64,000 nucleotides of DNA from Gemmatimonadota bacterium (lineage in GTDB: Bacteria > JAAXHH01), in assembly GCA_026705925.1 (NCBI GenBank), contig JAPOZT010000019.1, forward strand, positions 113,878 through 177,877, in the 5' to 3' direction. Position 1 is the first letter of the stretch. Every line of letters starts with the position of its first letter. Positions 1 through 10,692 of the stretch are shown here, one piece after another. Position numbers and translations under genes: made by a program. The notes below the pieces were generated by a model. That model was not told where the DNA came from. It saw only the letters and a list, made by a program, of their open reading frames with translations, and made no database searches.

Positions 1-775
1 TCATGCCGTCAGGCGTCATGCTGAACTTCTCGACGCGAAGGCGATAGTTGTATTCGTGCCTCGGGTGGAAGCCGACGATCTCGCCGCGGTAGGGGACGCC
101 GCTGTACACCTTGCAGTACCCGGGATGGCCGTCGCCGCAATCGACCCGGCCCCGATCGATGGTGATCTCCTCCTCCGTACCTTCCGCCCTGGTCTTCGAG
201 ACCACGCTTGTCAAGACGTACCGGCCATCGTTGTATCTGTTCGCCTCAAGGACATAGTGAAAGCCGGCCTCGTAGTCGAAGTTGTTGATGGTGTCGTCGT
301 ACGGCACGCCGTTCACCACCGGACAGAAGTCGTCGCTCCGGGCGCATAGGACGCGCGCGGGACCTACTGTCAGGGTTACCGCCGTGGAAGGCGCCGGGTT
401 CTTCTCCAACTGCTCAAGCAAGCGATAAGCGTACAGGCTTGCGTCTTGCGGCGGCTCACGCCCGCCCCACGGATCGTACTTGCCGATCCGGAGGCGATAG
501 GTATAGCCGGTCTCGTACTCGAACCCTTCGATCGCATCGTAGAAAAAACCGCCGTCGACCACCATGCAGGTCCGCAGGCCCACGCCGTAGCACTTGGCCA
601 GGGTGGGGCCGACGGTAACGACCCGGGTCTCGATATACTCCTGCCCGTCCGGGCCGGGTCCTGTAGGATCCGTGTCGCCGTCGCAGCCGGCAATGACGCT
701 GGCAGTGACAAGGGTCACAATGAGCGGCAGTACGTAGCGTAGGCAGCAACTGGTTGAAGTATCGAAAGACGACAT
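1..775 (-). CDS. DUF4377-like repeat lipoprotein (partial, runs off left edge)
   Basis: Translating leftward from an ATG at 775 gives an open frame of at least 258 codons with no stop before the window edge. The N-terminus is a lipoprotein signal: a hydrophobic stretch (residues 13-29) and the lipobox SVIAGC, with Cys at about residue 31. Two full copies and the start of a third of a unit follow. Each begins with a Val-Gly-Pro or Ile-Asp-Arg strand, has a Cys, then a second Cys, and ends in a segment like GFEYETGYTYRLRI. This is how I know DUF4377, a domain found in envelope lipoproteins and heat-shock HslJ-like proteins; no enzymatic role is known. It probably sits in the outer membrane facing the periplasm. 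An in-frame ATG at 814 is a possible alternative start, but it lies within a direct repeat and spoils the signal peptide. Confidence 0.75.
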   Translation of the reverse strand, partial: MSSFDTSTSCCLRYVLPLIVTLVTASVIAGCDGDTDPTGPGPDGQEYIETRVVTVGPTLAKCYGVGLRTCMVVDGGFFYDAIEGFEYETGYTYRLRIGKYDPWGGREPPQDASLYAYRLLEQLEKNPAPSTAVTLTVGPARVLCARSDDFCPVVNGVPYDDTINNFDYEAGFHYVLEANRYNDGRYVLTSVVSKTRAEGTEEEITIDRGRVDCGDGHPGYCKVYSGVPYRGEIVGFHPRHEYNYRLRVEKFSMTPDGM

Positions 776-3202
<2,427 letters not shown>

Positions 3203-3256
3203 GCCTGGCGTGTGCGGGACGTGGAGTCGCGCAGCATGCCCGGCGCAGGCCGCGGT

Positions 3257-3928
3257 TCAGTACCCCAGCACGCGGTAGTCGCCGTCCAGGATCAGGCGCG
3301 CCGACACGTACATGCCCAGCAGCCCGAAGAGCACCCAGGGTGCGTTCAGCGCGCCGATATAGCCAAGCAACTCGGTTCTAGTGATGAGTCGGTGCCGGCC
3401 GGCCATGAAGAAGCTGACCCCATAGACCGACGTGGCGTAGGCCCACTGCCAGGAAAGTACCAGCCCTAGCATACCGGCCAGGACAGCCGGCATGATGTTC
3501 ATGGTCAGGGCCGCGTAGAGGACCAGGGTCGGAATCGGCGTAAAGAAGCCGTTCGCGACATCGACATTGAATCCCCAGGTGCGGCGGTCCGAGAACGACC
3601 CGTCGATCTGGGAGTATGTGGCCCAGACATCCGCCCAGACCGTCGGGGCAAGTATGCGCCTCAGCGGCACCCTGGTCAGAAGGAACTCGACCGCCGGGGT
3701 ACGGCCCGTTTCGCGCTGCCGGGCGCGCCAGTATTCGGTGCGTTCCTCGATATAGTCCCGTTTGAGGAACAGGCAGATCTCCCAGTAGCAAACCAGCAGA
3801 TTGGACGAGAAAAACAGACTCAACAGGCTGTGTATGGCGTTGAGGTCGCTAAAGACGTAGTAGCGCGTTCCAATACCGAGCAGCGTCAGGAACACGACCG
3901 CAAGCGCGGCGAACAGTCCGGGTGCCAT
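3257..3928 (-). CDS. Conserved integral membrane protein of unknown function
   Basis: A 223-residue protein with about five or six hydrophobic helices: an N-terminal one from residue 2, one around 30-55, then a polar section (about 60-125) followed by three or four helices to the end. The polar section is rich in Arg and aromatic residues (DYIEERTEYWRAR). It is convergent with katG, with only about 54 bases between the stops, so it is not in that operon. The start at 3928 is preceded by GGAGATCGGG. I do not recognise the family; the Trp/Tyr-rich helices could suggest a lipid- or cofactor-binding membrane protein, but nothing catalytic is visible. Confidence 0.7.
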   Translation of the reverse strand: MAPGLFAALAVVFLTLLGIGTRYYVFSDLNAIHSLLSLFFSSNLLVCYWEICLFLKRDYIEERTEYWRARQRETGRTPAVEFLLTRVPLRRILAPTVWADVWATYSQIDGSFSDRRTWGFNVDVANGFFTPIPTLVLYAALTMNIMPAVLAGMLGLVLSWQWAYATSVYGVSFFMAGRHRLITRTELLGYIGALNAPWVLFGLLGMYVSARLILDGDYRVLGY

Positions 3929-4104
3929 CCCGATCTCCTATTCTCGGTTTGCCGTTCCTTTGAAGCGCGCCATTCCTTTCTCGCGCGCTTTTTCGTCGAT
4001 GCGCGCCTTTCCTTGAATCCAAGGTAACCCTCCGGATCGGATTTGTACAAGTTTCTTGATTCGGCTTTACTTCTATACGCGGGCATGACTCTGGGAGAAC
4101 CTCC
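3929..4104. other. Divergent intergenic region with GCGCGC-rich imperfect repeats
   Basis: This 176-base spacer separates the membrane protein from the dipeptidase gene. Between about 3940 and 4020 a degenerate GCGCGCC(N)TTCCTTT pattern recurs three times, giving a low-complexity tract. The right half is A+T-richer and is the likely location of the dipeptidase promoter. Confidence 0.45.
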
Positions 4105-5160
4105 ATGCTGATCGTCGATTCCCACCTGGACATCGCTTACAACGCCCTCGAATGGGACCGGGACCTCTTCCAGCCCATCACCAAAATCCGTGAAGCAGAA
4201 GCCGGCATGGGACAGAAGGGCCGCGGCCTGGGCGTGGTGAATTTCGAGGAGCTGCGGCGCGGCGGGATCGGGCTCATGTTCGTCACGGTGAACTGCCGGA
4301 TCGCTTCCATGGGCAAGCGCTTCTCCGGCGTGCGCACCCAGGACATCGCCTACGCCCGGTGCATGGGCGAACTGGCCTACTACCGGCTGATGGAATCGAG
4401 AGGGGTCTTTCGCCAGGTGCGCAACCAGGCCGAACTCGACGCCCACCTGGCCGAGTGGGAAGCCGATCCCCAGACGACCCCGCTGGGGTTTGTCCTGAGC
4501 ATGGAAGGGGCGGACGGCATCGTGGGTCCCGAGCAGGTGTCCGAATGGTGGGATGAGGGGCTGCGGGTCGTGAGCCTGTGCCACTACGGGGTCAGCTCCT
4601 ACGCCCACGGGACCCAGGCGCCCGGCGGCCTGACGGCCAGGGGCCGCCCTATGCTCGAAGCCCTGGAAGTGGCCGGGATGATCCTGGACGTGAGCCACCT
4701 GGCCGAGCAGGCCTTCTGGGAAGCGATGGACCACTTCAACGGCCCCGTGCTGGCCACCCACAACTGTTGCCGGGCCCTGTGCGACCACGACCGCCAGCTC
4801 GACGACCGGCAGATCAGGGCCCTGGCCGAGCACGGCGGCGTCATCGGTACGGCCATGGACATCTGGATGATCTCGCCGTTGTGGGACCCGGTCTCCATGG
4901 ACAATTCGGCCATCACCTTCGAGACCGTAGTGGACCACATCGACCATGTCTGCCAGCTGACCGGAAGCGCACGGCACGCCGCCATCGGCACCGATCTGGA
5001 CGGCGGTTACGTCAAGGAACAGTGCCCCGCCGATATGGAGACCATCGCCGACCTGCGGAAGATCCCCGCCATCCTCGATAGCCGCGGTTATTCGGAGAGC
5101 GACATTGACGATATCATGCACGGCAACTGGGTCCGGACGCTACGCAAGGCGTGGAGTTGA
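4105..5160 (+). CDS. Membrane dipeptidase family (peptidase M19, renal dipeptidase-like)
   Basis: A 351-residue zinc-dependent dipeptidase of the amidohydrolase TIM-barrel superfamily, predicted to hydrolyse dipeptides including D-amino-acid-containing ones. The binuclear metal ligands are visible: SHLD (His7, Asp9), the bridging Glu134 in SMEGAD, His198 in DVSHL and His219 in ATHNCC. The late-barrel Asp297 lies in IGTDLDGG. No signal peptide is present, so it is probably cytoplasmic, as usual for bacterial homologues. The start at 4105 follows GGGAGAACCTCC. It stands about 100 bases before the FG-GAP gene on the same strand, and co-transcription is possible. M19 enzymes of this subtype are often found in degradative neighbourhoods; the substrate cannot be told from sequence. 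Confidence 0.92.
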   Translation: MLIVDSHLDIAYNALEWDRDLFQPITKIREAEAGMGQKGRGLGVVNFEELRRGGIGLMFVTVNCRIASMGKRFSGVRTQDIAYARCMGELAYYRLMESRGVFRQVRNQAELDAHLAEWEADPQTTPLGFVLSMEGADGIVGPEQVSEWWDEGLRVVSLCHYGVSSYAHGTQAPGGLTARGRPMLEALEVAGMILDVSHLAEQAFWEAMDHFNGPVLATHNCCRALCDHDRQLDDRQIRALAEHGGVIGTAMDIWMISPLWDPVSMDNSAITFETVVDHIDHVCQLTGSARHAAIGTDLDGGYVKEQCPADMETIADLRKIPAILDSRGYSESDIDDIMHGNWVRTLRKAWS

Positions 5161-5264
5161 CTTAGGCAGCGTCGCTTCCGTTCGAGTCGACCCATGCACC
5201 AGAGAAGCGCTCGGCAGCACCTGGAGACCGGGCGTCCCTGCCCAATATAACTTGAGGCCGCTTC

Positions 5265-6377
5265 ATGCCTGAAGTCCCCGTATTCCGTCGCCACACCATC
5301 TATGAAGGCGATCCCGCCGAGCGCATGGACTGCGTCGTGGGGGACCTCGACGGAGACGGCGTGCAGGAATTCGTCATCGCCACCCGGAGTCCGGACGGAC
5401 TACACTGGTTCGGCCGCACCGATCAGGGCACGTGGGCGCCACACCTGATGGATGACACTTTTCCAAGCATCAGCGTCGGCACCGCCCTCGTCGACCTCAC
5501 CGGGAATGGGAAACTCGACCTGATCTCCGGCACCAGCGACCGGGGTAGCCACGTATTCTGGTGGGCGTGTCCCGACGATCCTACGCAGCGATGGGCCCGC
5601 CGCGTAGTATTCGAGCTTCCCCATAGCCGGATCCACGACCTGTTGGTGGCGGATATCGACGGCGACGGCCGGGACGAACTGTACGTATGGAATCCCGACG
5701 CCGGGACGATCTTCTCGGTCCCCATTCCCGATGATCCATACGTTACTCCATGGCCAGGGGTCAGCAAGGTAGCCTCGGGCGTGAACGAACAGGACTTCGC
5801 GGCCGCCGACGTGGACGGCGACGGCCAATTGGAACTCATTGCCGGGACTTCGTGGTATCGCTTGCTGCCGAACGGTGAATGGGAGCGGCACGTATACGCG
5901 GAGGGGTATGGCGGCGTGCGGGTCCGGGCGGCTGATTTCAACGGCGACGGGCAAGTTGAAATCGCCGTGTGCGAGGTGGCACTGGACATCGGGCAGACCT
6001 ACGGCCGGCTGGCGCTGTTCAGACCGGGATCGGACGTCGAGGAACCGTGGGAGGCCGAAGTGCTGAGCGACCGGCTCCTCGATACCCACACCCTGCAGGT
6101 GGCCGACTTCGACGGGGACGGCAGACCTGATATCTACGTGGGAGAGATGGGTCGGGGAGACTGGACGAAGCCGCATTCGCCCCGGCAACTACTTTTTCTG
6201 AACCGGGACGGCCGGATGGAGCAGCACGTCATCGATACCGGGATCGGTACGCACGAAGCCAAGGTCATCGAGCTGGACGGCAAGATCGGTATCATCAGCA
6301 AGCCCTACCGCTGGCTCCAGGACACCGCGCCGCGGCCACAGTTGGTGGATAATCTGTATCTGTATTTGCCGGTGTGA
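5265..6377 (+). CDS. FG-GAP/VCBS repeat protein with calcium-binding loops
   Basis: A 370-residue protein built almost entirely of FG-GAP-type beta-propeller repeats. Six loops of the DxDxDG type recur at residues about 27 (DLDGDG), 77 (DLTGNG), 130 (DIDGDG), 182 (DVDGDG), 224 (DFNGDG) and 281 (DFDGDG). Each is followed by a short hydrophobic strand, which fits a seven-bladed propeller. Such loops bind calcium in integrin-like propellers. No signal peptide or anchor is visible at this start, which is unusual because most homologues are exported. I see no better upstream start. Function is probably binding or scaffolding rather than catalysis. Confidence 0.85.
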   Translation: MPEVPVFRRHTIYEGDPAERMDCVVGDLDGDGVQEFVIATRSPDGLHWFGRTDQGTWAPHLMDDTFPSISVGTALVDLTGNGKLDLISGTSDRGSHVFWWACPDDPTQRWARRVVFELPHSRIHDLLVADIDGDGRDELYVWNPDAGTIFSVPIPDDPYVTPWPGVSKVASGVNEQDFAAADVDGDGQLELIAGTSWYRLLPNGEWERHVYAEGYGGVRVRAADFNGDGQVEIAVCEVALDIGQTYGRLALFRPGSDVEEPWEAEVLSDRLLDTHTLQVADFDGDGRPDIYVGEMGRGDWTKPHSPRQLLFLNRDGRMEQHVIDTGIGTHEAKVIELDGKIGIISKPYRWLQDTAPRPQLVDNLYLYLPV

Positions 6378-6416
6378 GGTGAGACTTGCCGGTGCCCGGC
6401 TCAAGTTGGTAATCTG

Positions 6417-7139
6417 ATGGACAAGTCCCAAGACGCATTCGGACAGCTTCTGCTAAGTTGCTTACATGGCAACGAAGCGCTAGAGATCATCGAACGCGAC
6501 GATGGTTTCATTGAAGCCGGTTACGGAGACCGGTACTTCACCGCGTATGAAGACTGGCCGTCTCATCAAGTGACAGCGATGAAGTACGTAAGTGGCCGGG
6601 TTCTTGATGTAGGCTGTGGTGCGGGAACACACTCGATCTTCTGTCAGGAGCAAGGCTGCAGAGTCTTGGGGATAGACGTCTCTCCAGGCGCGATCCAGGT
6701 CTCACGAAACAGAGGATTACGACACGGCAGGGTAATGTCGGTTACACAGGTCAGCGCCTCATTGGGTGTTTTTGATACGATACTGATGCTGGGAGGCAAT
6801 TTCGGCACTTTGGGAAACAGTAAACGAGCGAGTAGGTTACTCAAACGATTCCACAGAATGACTACATCAACAGCACGAATCATTGCAGAATCACGAGATC
6901 CCTATCGTACAACAGAGTCGGTTCACAGAGCGTATCACAAAGAAAATAGATGTAGAGGAAGGATGTCCGGACAGGTACGTATTCGAGCTCGTTTCAAGCA
7001 TCTGAAGACGCCATGGTTTGACTATCTCTTCGTGTCGAAGGAGGAGATGGTGCAGATTCTCAATGACACGGGCTGGCGTGTAGAGGAATTCCTGGACTCC
7101 GGTGGTGCCGGCTACATTGGCGTGCTATCGAAATCCTGA
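6417..7139 (+). CDS. Class I SAM-dependent methyltransferase
   Basis: A 240-residue Rossmann-fold methyltransferase. Motif I is VLDVGCGAGTHS (residues 62-73), followed by the acidic end of strand 2 in VLGIDVSPGA. A LMLGGNFGTLG segment corresponds to the motif IV region. The C-terminal third is basic (RCRGRMSGQVRIRARFKH) before a final sheet segment. The ATG at 6417 has no strong Shine-Dalgarno sequence. G+C appears a little lower than in its neighbours. It is followed 20 bases later by the zinc-ribbon gene, so the two probably share a transcript. The substrate is unknown. Confidence 0.85.
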   Translation: MDKSQDAFGQLLLSCLHGNEALEIIERDDGFIEAGYGDRYFTAYEDWPSHQVTAMKYVSGRVLDVGCGAGTHSIFCQEQGCRVLGIDVSPGAIQVSRNRGLRHGRVMSVTQVSASLGVFDTILMLGGNFGTLGNSKRASRLLKRFHRMTTSTARIIAESRDPYRTTESVHRAYHKENRCRGRMSGQVRIRARFKHLKTPWFDYLFVSKEEMVQILNDTGWRVEEFLDSGGAGYIGVLSKS

Positions 7140-7159
7140 GTGCTTAACTGAACTGACCC

Positions 7160-7906
7160 ATGACCAAAGTACGACACGACCGGCCAACCTGGGCGGGACG
7201 CGTTCCGCGCCACAAGATCGCCGAGTTATACAAGGAAGAAGCCCTCGGGATCTGTGAAGAAGTACTGATCGACGATGTGGGGATCGGTCTGCTTGTGAGA
7301 ATAGAGCATATCTTCCGTGCCAGGAAAGCGAACAGCGGCCTCGCGAGTTGTCCGCTCTGCCATCGCGAGATCCCACACGACTTCAACCCTGCGTTTCAGC
7401 TTCGTTGCGAATCCTGCAACTGGGAACTGACTTGGACGGAATACCAGAAGTCGTTTCAGGGCAAACACCTGATTGCGTCCGGCATGACCGCCTTCCTGAA
7501 GGAATACGTGAAAAAGTACAAGGTTGCGAGATCACCACAGGAAAAACTAATCCTCATAGATACCCTGATCCACCGGTATCACTGGGAACTGGAAGGCGGT
7601 CTGACCGGGCCGGGAGCACGCGATCTCATCGCCGGAAAGCCGAACGAAGTCATCGACTTTCTGAACCAACTGAGCTATGGGACCAGCAGCAGTCCGGAGA
7701 TCCTTGCCACCCGACAGGAGTGGCTGGACAAAGTGCGGAAGAGTCGAGCACAGTATGCGGATGCGGTTAAGGAGCGTGAGCTGAAGGATGAGAAGAAAAG
7801 GCAAAAGGCGGAAGAAAAGAACAGGCGGAGGACCTTGAAAGCGAAAGCACGGCAGGCTGGACGAGCCAGTCGGAACAATGCGGAAGAGGTCCGCGATGGT
7901 ACGTGA
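7160..7906 (+). CDS. Conserved zinc-ribbon protein of unknown function
   Basis: A 248-residue soluble protein with one clear CxxC-x15-CxxC zinc ribbon (Cys64, Cys67, Cys83, Cys86) preceded by a helical N-terminal region rich in charged residues. The middle has a conserved-looking His pair (LIHRYHWEL). The C-terminal 45 residues are a Lys/Arg/Glu-rich helix (roughly residues 200-240) that could be a coiled coil or bind nucleic acid. I recall similarly built conserved hypothetical proteins with no assigned function. Its stop overlaps the start of the HIT gene, which suggests translational coupling. Confidence 0.65.
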   Translation: MTKVRHDRPTWAGRVPRHKIAELYKEEALGICEEVLIDDVGIGLLVRIEHIFRARKANSGLASCPLCHREIPHDFNPAFQLRCESCNWELTWTEYQKSFQGKHLIASGMTAFLKEYVKKYKVARSPQEKLILIDTLIHRYHWELEGGLTGPGARDLIAGKPNEVIDFLNQLSYGTSSSPEILATRQEWLDKVRKSRAQYADAVKERELKDEKKRQKAEEKNRRRTLKAKARQAGRASRNNAEEVRDGT

Positions 7907-8351
7907 CAACGACTGTGTCTTCTGCCGCATCATCAGCGGCGAACTGGATTCCGCGACCGTATACGAAGATGAATCTACTGTGGCGTTCATGAATCTTCGC
8001 CAGAGCAACGAAGGGCATGTCCTGGTCGTACCCAGGAATCACATCGAGCAGATCTACGACCTGGACGAGGACACTGCCTCAGCGCTTGCCAGCACGGTCT
8101 GTAAAGTCGCCCGGGCGATTCGCCAAGTTTACAAGCCTGATGGATTGTCGATCTGGCAGTCCAATGGTCCAGCGGCATTTCAGGAAGTGCCGCATGTACA
8201 TTGGCATGTTTTCCCAAGATACAAGGATGATGGATATCTCGTGGTCTATCCCCGGAATCTCGCCGGTCGTGCGCGTCGGGAATACTCGTTGCAGTCACTT
8301 AAGGACATTTCAGGACCATTGCAAGACGCGCTTAAGGTAAACGAGGGGTAA
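7896..8351 (+). CDS. HIT-family nucleotide hydrolase/transferase
   Basis: A 151-residue histidine-triad protein. The catalytic triad is VPHVHWHVFPR (His100, 102, 104), and the N-terminal CVFC pair at residues 7 and 10 is typical of zinc-binding HIT proteins such as HinT and Fhit-like hydrolases. These split nucleoside phosphoramidates or dinucleoside polyphosphates. I chose the ATG at 7896, which overlaps the preceding stop by 11 bases, over an earlier ATG at 7878 because canonical homologues begin a few residues before the CxxC. The second HIT protein of the window, at 43.6 kb, lacks this CxxC. Confidence 0.93.
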   Translation: MVRDNDCVFCRIISGELDSATVYEDESTVAFMNLRQSNEGHVLVVPRNHIEQIYDLDEDTASALASTVCKVARAIRQVYKPDGLSIWQSNGPAAFQEVPHVHWHVFPRYKDDGYLVVYPRNLAGRARREYSLQSLKDISGPLQDALKVNEG

Positions 8352-8387
8352 CAGGACCAACATCCGAACGGCACCCGTTAGATTCCT

Positions 8388-9266
8388 ATGCCATACGCTT
8401 GCCTGAACGGCTGCAGGATGTTCTACGAAGTTCGCGGGGAGGGCGAGGCAGCCGTATTCATACACGGCGGATTCCCTTCCATCGACATGCATCTTCGCGC
8501 ACCGTCGATTGGCCCGTGGACCTGGGAGGCGGACTTCGCGGCGGCTTACCGCTTTATTGCGTACGATCGCCGAGGCTGCTGGCGGTCTGCCCGTACGGAG
8601 ACTGGGTATGGTCTGGAGGACCAGGCAAGAGACCTGGTTGCGTTGCTGGACCACCTGGAAGTAGACGAAGCGCACGTGATCGGTTCGTCCGCGGGCGGAC
8701 CCATCGCCATACTGTTCGCAGCCATTTATCCGGAAAGAACCCGGACTCTCGTGCTGGCAGGGACCGCAGCGGATCTCTGGCCGGACGAAGACCCGGTAAC
8801 CCGTATCGTCAAAGAGCAATTGGAAATCCTCGAAATACAAGGCGCGGAAGCAGCCTGGGACAACCGGCCGCCAGGCGTCGAGCTTTCGTTGGACGTGCTG
8901 TGGGAGCGGGAAGAGATGAAGGAGCGGGGCGTCCTGCCGGAATTCGAAAAGCGCATTGAGAAGTTCGTGAAACAGTGCACCCGGAAGGACCTCGTGCTGT
9001 GGTATGAAACCCAGCTTCGGGCTATCTCTGCCTATCTTGACCGGGACAGGACGGAGACGTGCGCGCGGGTTTCTGTTCCGACACGCGTAGTCCACGGTTC
9101 CAATGACCAAGAAGTGCCCGCAGCATGGGGAAGGGACCTGGCGGCGAAGATCCGCGGAGCCGAATTCATCATGTATCCTGACGAATCTCACGGCGTCGTC
9201 CACCGGTGCGGCGCGGTTCGAGCGGAACTCATCGCGTTTTTTCAAAAGAACAGGAACAACCCATGA
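8388..9266 (+). CDS. Alpha/beta hydrolase
   Basis: A 292-residue alpha/beta-hydrolase-fold enzyme. The oxyanion-hole motif is FIHGGFP (about residues 24-30) and the nucleophile elbow is IGSSAGG with Ser101. The acid is probably the Asp in HGSNDQEVP, and the catalytic His is in DESHGVVH near the C-terminus. Family members are esterases, lactonases or C-C hydrolases. The stop codon overlaps the start of the enolase-superfamily gene by ATGA, so the pair is translationally coupled. A lactone hydrolase next to a sugar-acid dehydratase would make sense, but this is inference. Confidence 0.9.
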   Translation: MPYACLNGCRMFYEVRGEGEAAVFIHGGFPSIDMHLRAPSIGPWTWEADFAAAYRFIAYDRRGCWRSARTETGYGLEDQARDLVALLDHLEVDEAHVIGSSAGGPIAILFAAIYPERTRTLVLAGTAADLWPDEDPVTRIVKEQLEILEIQGAEAAWDNRPPGVELSLDVLWEREEMKERGVLPEFEKRIEKFVKQCTRKDLVLWYETQLRAISAYLDRDRTETCARVSVPTRVVHGSNDQEVPAAWGRDLAAKIRGAEFIMYPDESHGVVHRCGAVRAELIAFFQKNRNNP

Positions 9267-10501
9267 AGGTCACCAAGATCGAGGCACACGAGATCACCCT
9301 CGAATACGAGGACTGGATCGCTTACCAGCTCAATCATTTCTACGGACCGGCCAAGAGGACGGTCTACGTCGCGCATACCGACGACGGGCTCGTCGGATTG
9401 GGCGAAGGGCATGCCGCGGAGCCGGAGGAAGTGGTCGACCGTTACATCGGGACGAACCCCTTCGAATGGATCGGTGACGAAACCTCCCTGGCGCTGGGCA
9501 CGGCGATGTACGACCTGATGGGCAAGGCTGCAGGCGTGCCGGTCTACAAGCTTTTCGGTCAGAAGATCCGGTCCTGGGTGCCGGTGGGAAGCTGGACCGT
9601 GTCGACACACCCGGACCGCATGGCCGAAGCGGTGCGCGAGTACTCGGCGGGCGGCTACACCTGGATGAAGTACCATCTCTCGCCCTTCGAGAACGTCATC
9701 GACCAGACCGAGGCGATGCAGGCCGTGGCGCCGGAGGGGTTCAGGATTCATTACGATTTCACCATGCACGGCACCGACGACCACATGCCCGAACTCCTGG
9801 ACAAGCTGGAGCGGTTCCCGGTGGCCGGCTGTTTCGAAGACCCTCTGCCGCCGGGGGACATCCAGGGCTACATCGAACTGCGCAAGCGTACCGGGCTGCC
9901 TGTTGTGCTTCACCATTTCCCCATGGGAGCGACCTACGAAGTCCTGATGAAACCCGCGGACGCGTACATGCTGGGCCATCAGCCCATCGGCGAGGCGGTG
10001 CGGAGGGCAGGCCTGTTCGCAGCGGACGAGAGTCCCTTCATGCTACAGAACGTGGGCGGGAACATCACCCGGGCCATGATCGCCCACATGATGGCGGCCT
10101 TCCCGTCGGCAAACTTCCACTTCATCAGCGCGACGGAGACCTGGAAGAGCGACGTGGTCACGGAACGGCTCGAACCCGTCAATGGATTCGTGCGGGTTCC
10201 GGAAACGCCCGGGCTCGGGGTCACGCTGGACCGCGAAGAATTGGAGCGGCTCAAGCGACTCGAGTTGCCGCGCCAGGAAAGGTGGATCATCCGGTCGCGG
10301 TACGAGAACGGCGCCCGGATGTACAACATCGCCGACCCGGAGGATTCCATTTTCATGGTGCGGCCCGACCGGCGGCGCGGCATGGTCCCCATGCGTTACG
10401 ACGCGCCCATAACCACCGAGTACTGGGACGACGATGGTTCCGATGCGTACCGGGAGATGTTCACGAGAATCGAACGGGAAGGCGTCGTGCTCGAGAAGTA
10501 A
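9263..10501 (+). CDS. Mandelate racemase/muconate lactonizing enzyme family protein
   Basis: A 412-residue member of the enolase superfamily: an N-terminal capping domain (about residues 1-120) and a TIM barrel. Segments such as YTWMKYHLSP (second barrel strand), FRIHYDFTMHG (third-strand acidic ligand) and GCFEDPLPPGD (fourth strand) fit the family layout. Members abstract a proton alpha to a carboxylate to racemise, dehydrate or cycloisomerise sugar or aromatic acids with magnesium. The substrate cannot be fixed. The start at 9263 overlaps the preceding stop by four bases and starts MKVTKIEAHE, typical of the capping domain. The C-terminal ~60 residues, rich in Arg and Asp, look like an extension. 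Confidence 0.9.
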   Translation: MKVTKIEAHEITLEYEDWIAYQLNHFYGPAKRTVYVAHTDDGLVGLGEGHAAEPEEVVDRYIGTNPFEWIGDETSLALGTAMYDLMGKAAGVPVYKLFGQKIRSWVPVGSWTVSTHPDRMAEAVREYSAGGYTWMKYHLSPFENVIDQTEAMQAVAPEGFRIHYDFTMHGTDDHMPELLDKLERFPVAGCFEDPLPPGDIQGYIELRKRTGLPVVLHHFPMGATYEVLMKPADAYMLGHQPIGEAVRRAGLFAADESPFMLQNVGGNITRAMIAHMMAAFPSANFHFISATETWKSDVVTERLEPVNGFVRVPETPGLGVTLDREELERLKRLELPRQERWIIRSRYENGARMYNIADPEDSIFMVRPDRRRGMVPMRYDAPITTEYWDDDGSDAYREMFTRIEREGVVLEK

Positions 10502-10523
10502 AGATCCGCGTGCAGACGGACAT

Positions 10524-10591
10524 GGGTCGCTCGCGGAATTGGGTCGCTCGCGGACTTGGGTCGCTTGCGGACTTGGGTGGCATGCGGACTT
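10524..10591. repeat. Four tandem copies of a 17-bp unit
   Basis: Units start at 10524, 10541, 10558 and 10575. Their consensus is GGGTCGCTCGCGGACTT, with one to three changes per copy. The array begins 22 bases after the stop of the enolase-superfamily gene and ends three bases before a 20-bp perfect palindrome. The iteration is intergenic, so it could be an iterated protein-binding site or a slippage product. Confidence 0.85.
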
Positions 10592-10594
10592 GTC

Positions 10595-10614
10595 TATTGT
10601 ACAATTGTACAATA
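10595..10614. promoter_or_regulatory. 20-bp perfect palindrome, candidate operator
   Basis: TATTGTACAATTGTACAATA is its own reverse complement over all 20 bases. It also contains two copies of TTGTACAA that overlap in the centre. It lies 78 bases before the start codon of the TIM-barrel gene, in an A+T-rich patch suited to a promoter. The form resembles operators of dimeric repressors such as the GntR or TetR type, but no regulator gene is adjacent. Confidence 0.55.
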
Positions 10615-10692
10615 ATAAATCGGAGCATTGCGGTAAGCCTATCTACTTTAGATCAAAAAGGCTGGAAGCCGTTCTACCAGAGCGAGGCAGTC

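Noticed and set aside
3886-5121. Long minus-strand open frame antisense to the dipeptidase
   Set aside because: The plus strand encodes a clear M19 enzyme; the antisense frame is His/Gly/Arg-rich and lacks a start signal, a usual shadow in G+C-rich DNA.
10524-10591. Possible CRISPR array
   Set aside because: Units are contiguous 17-mers without spacers and no cas gene is near.
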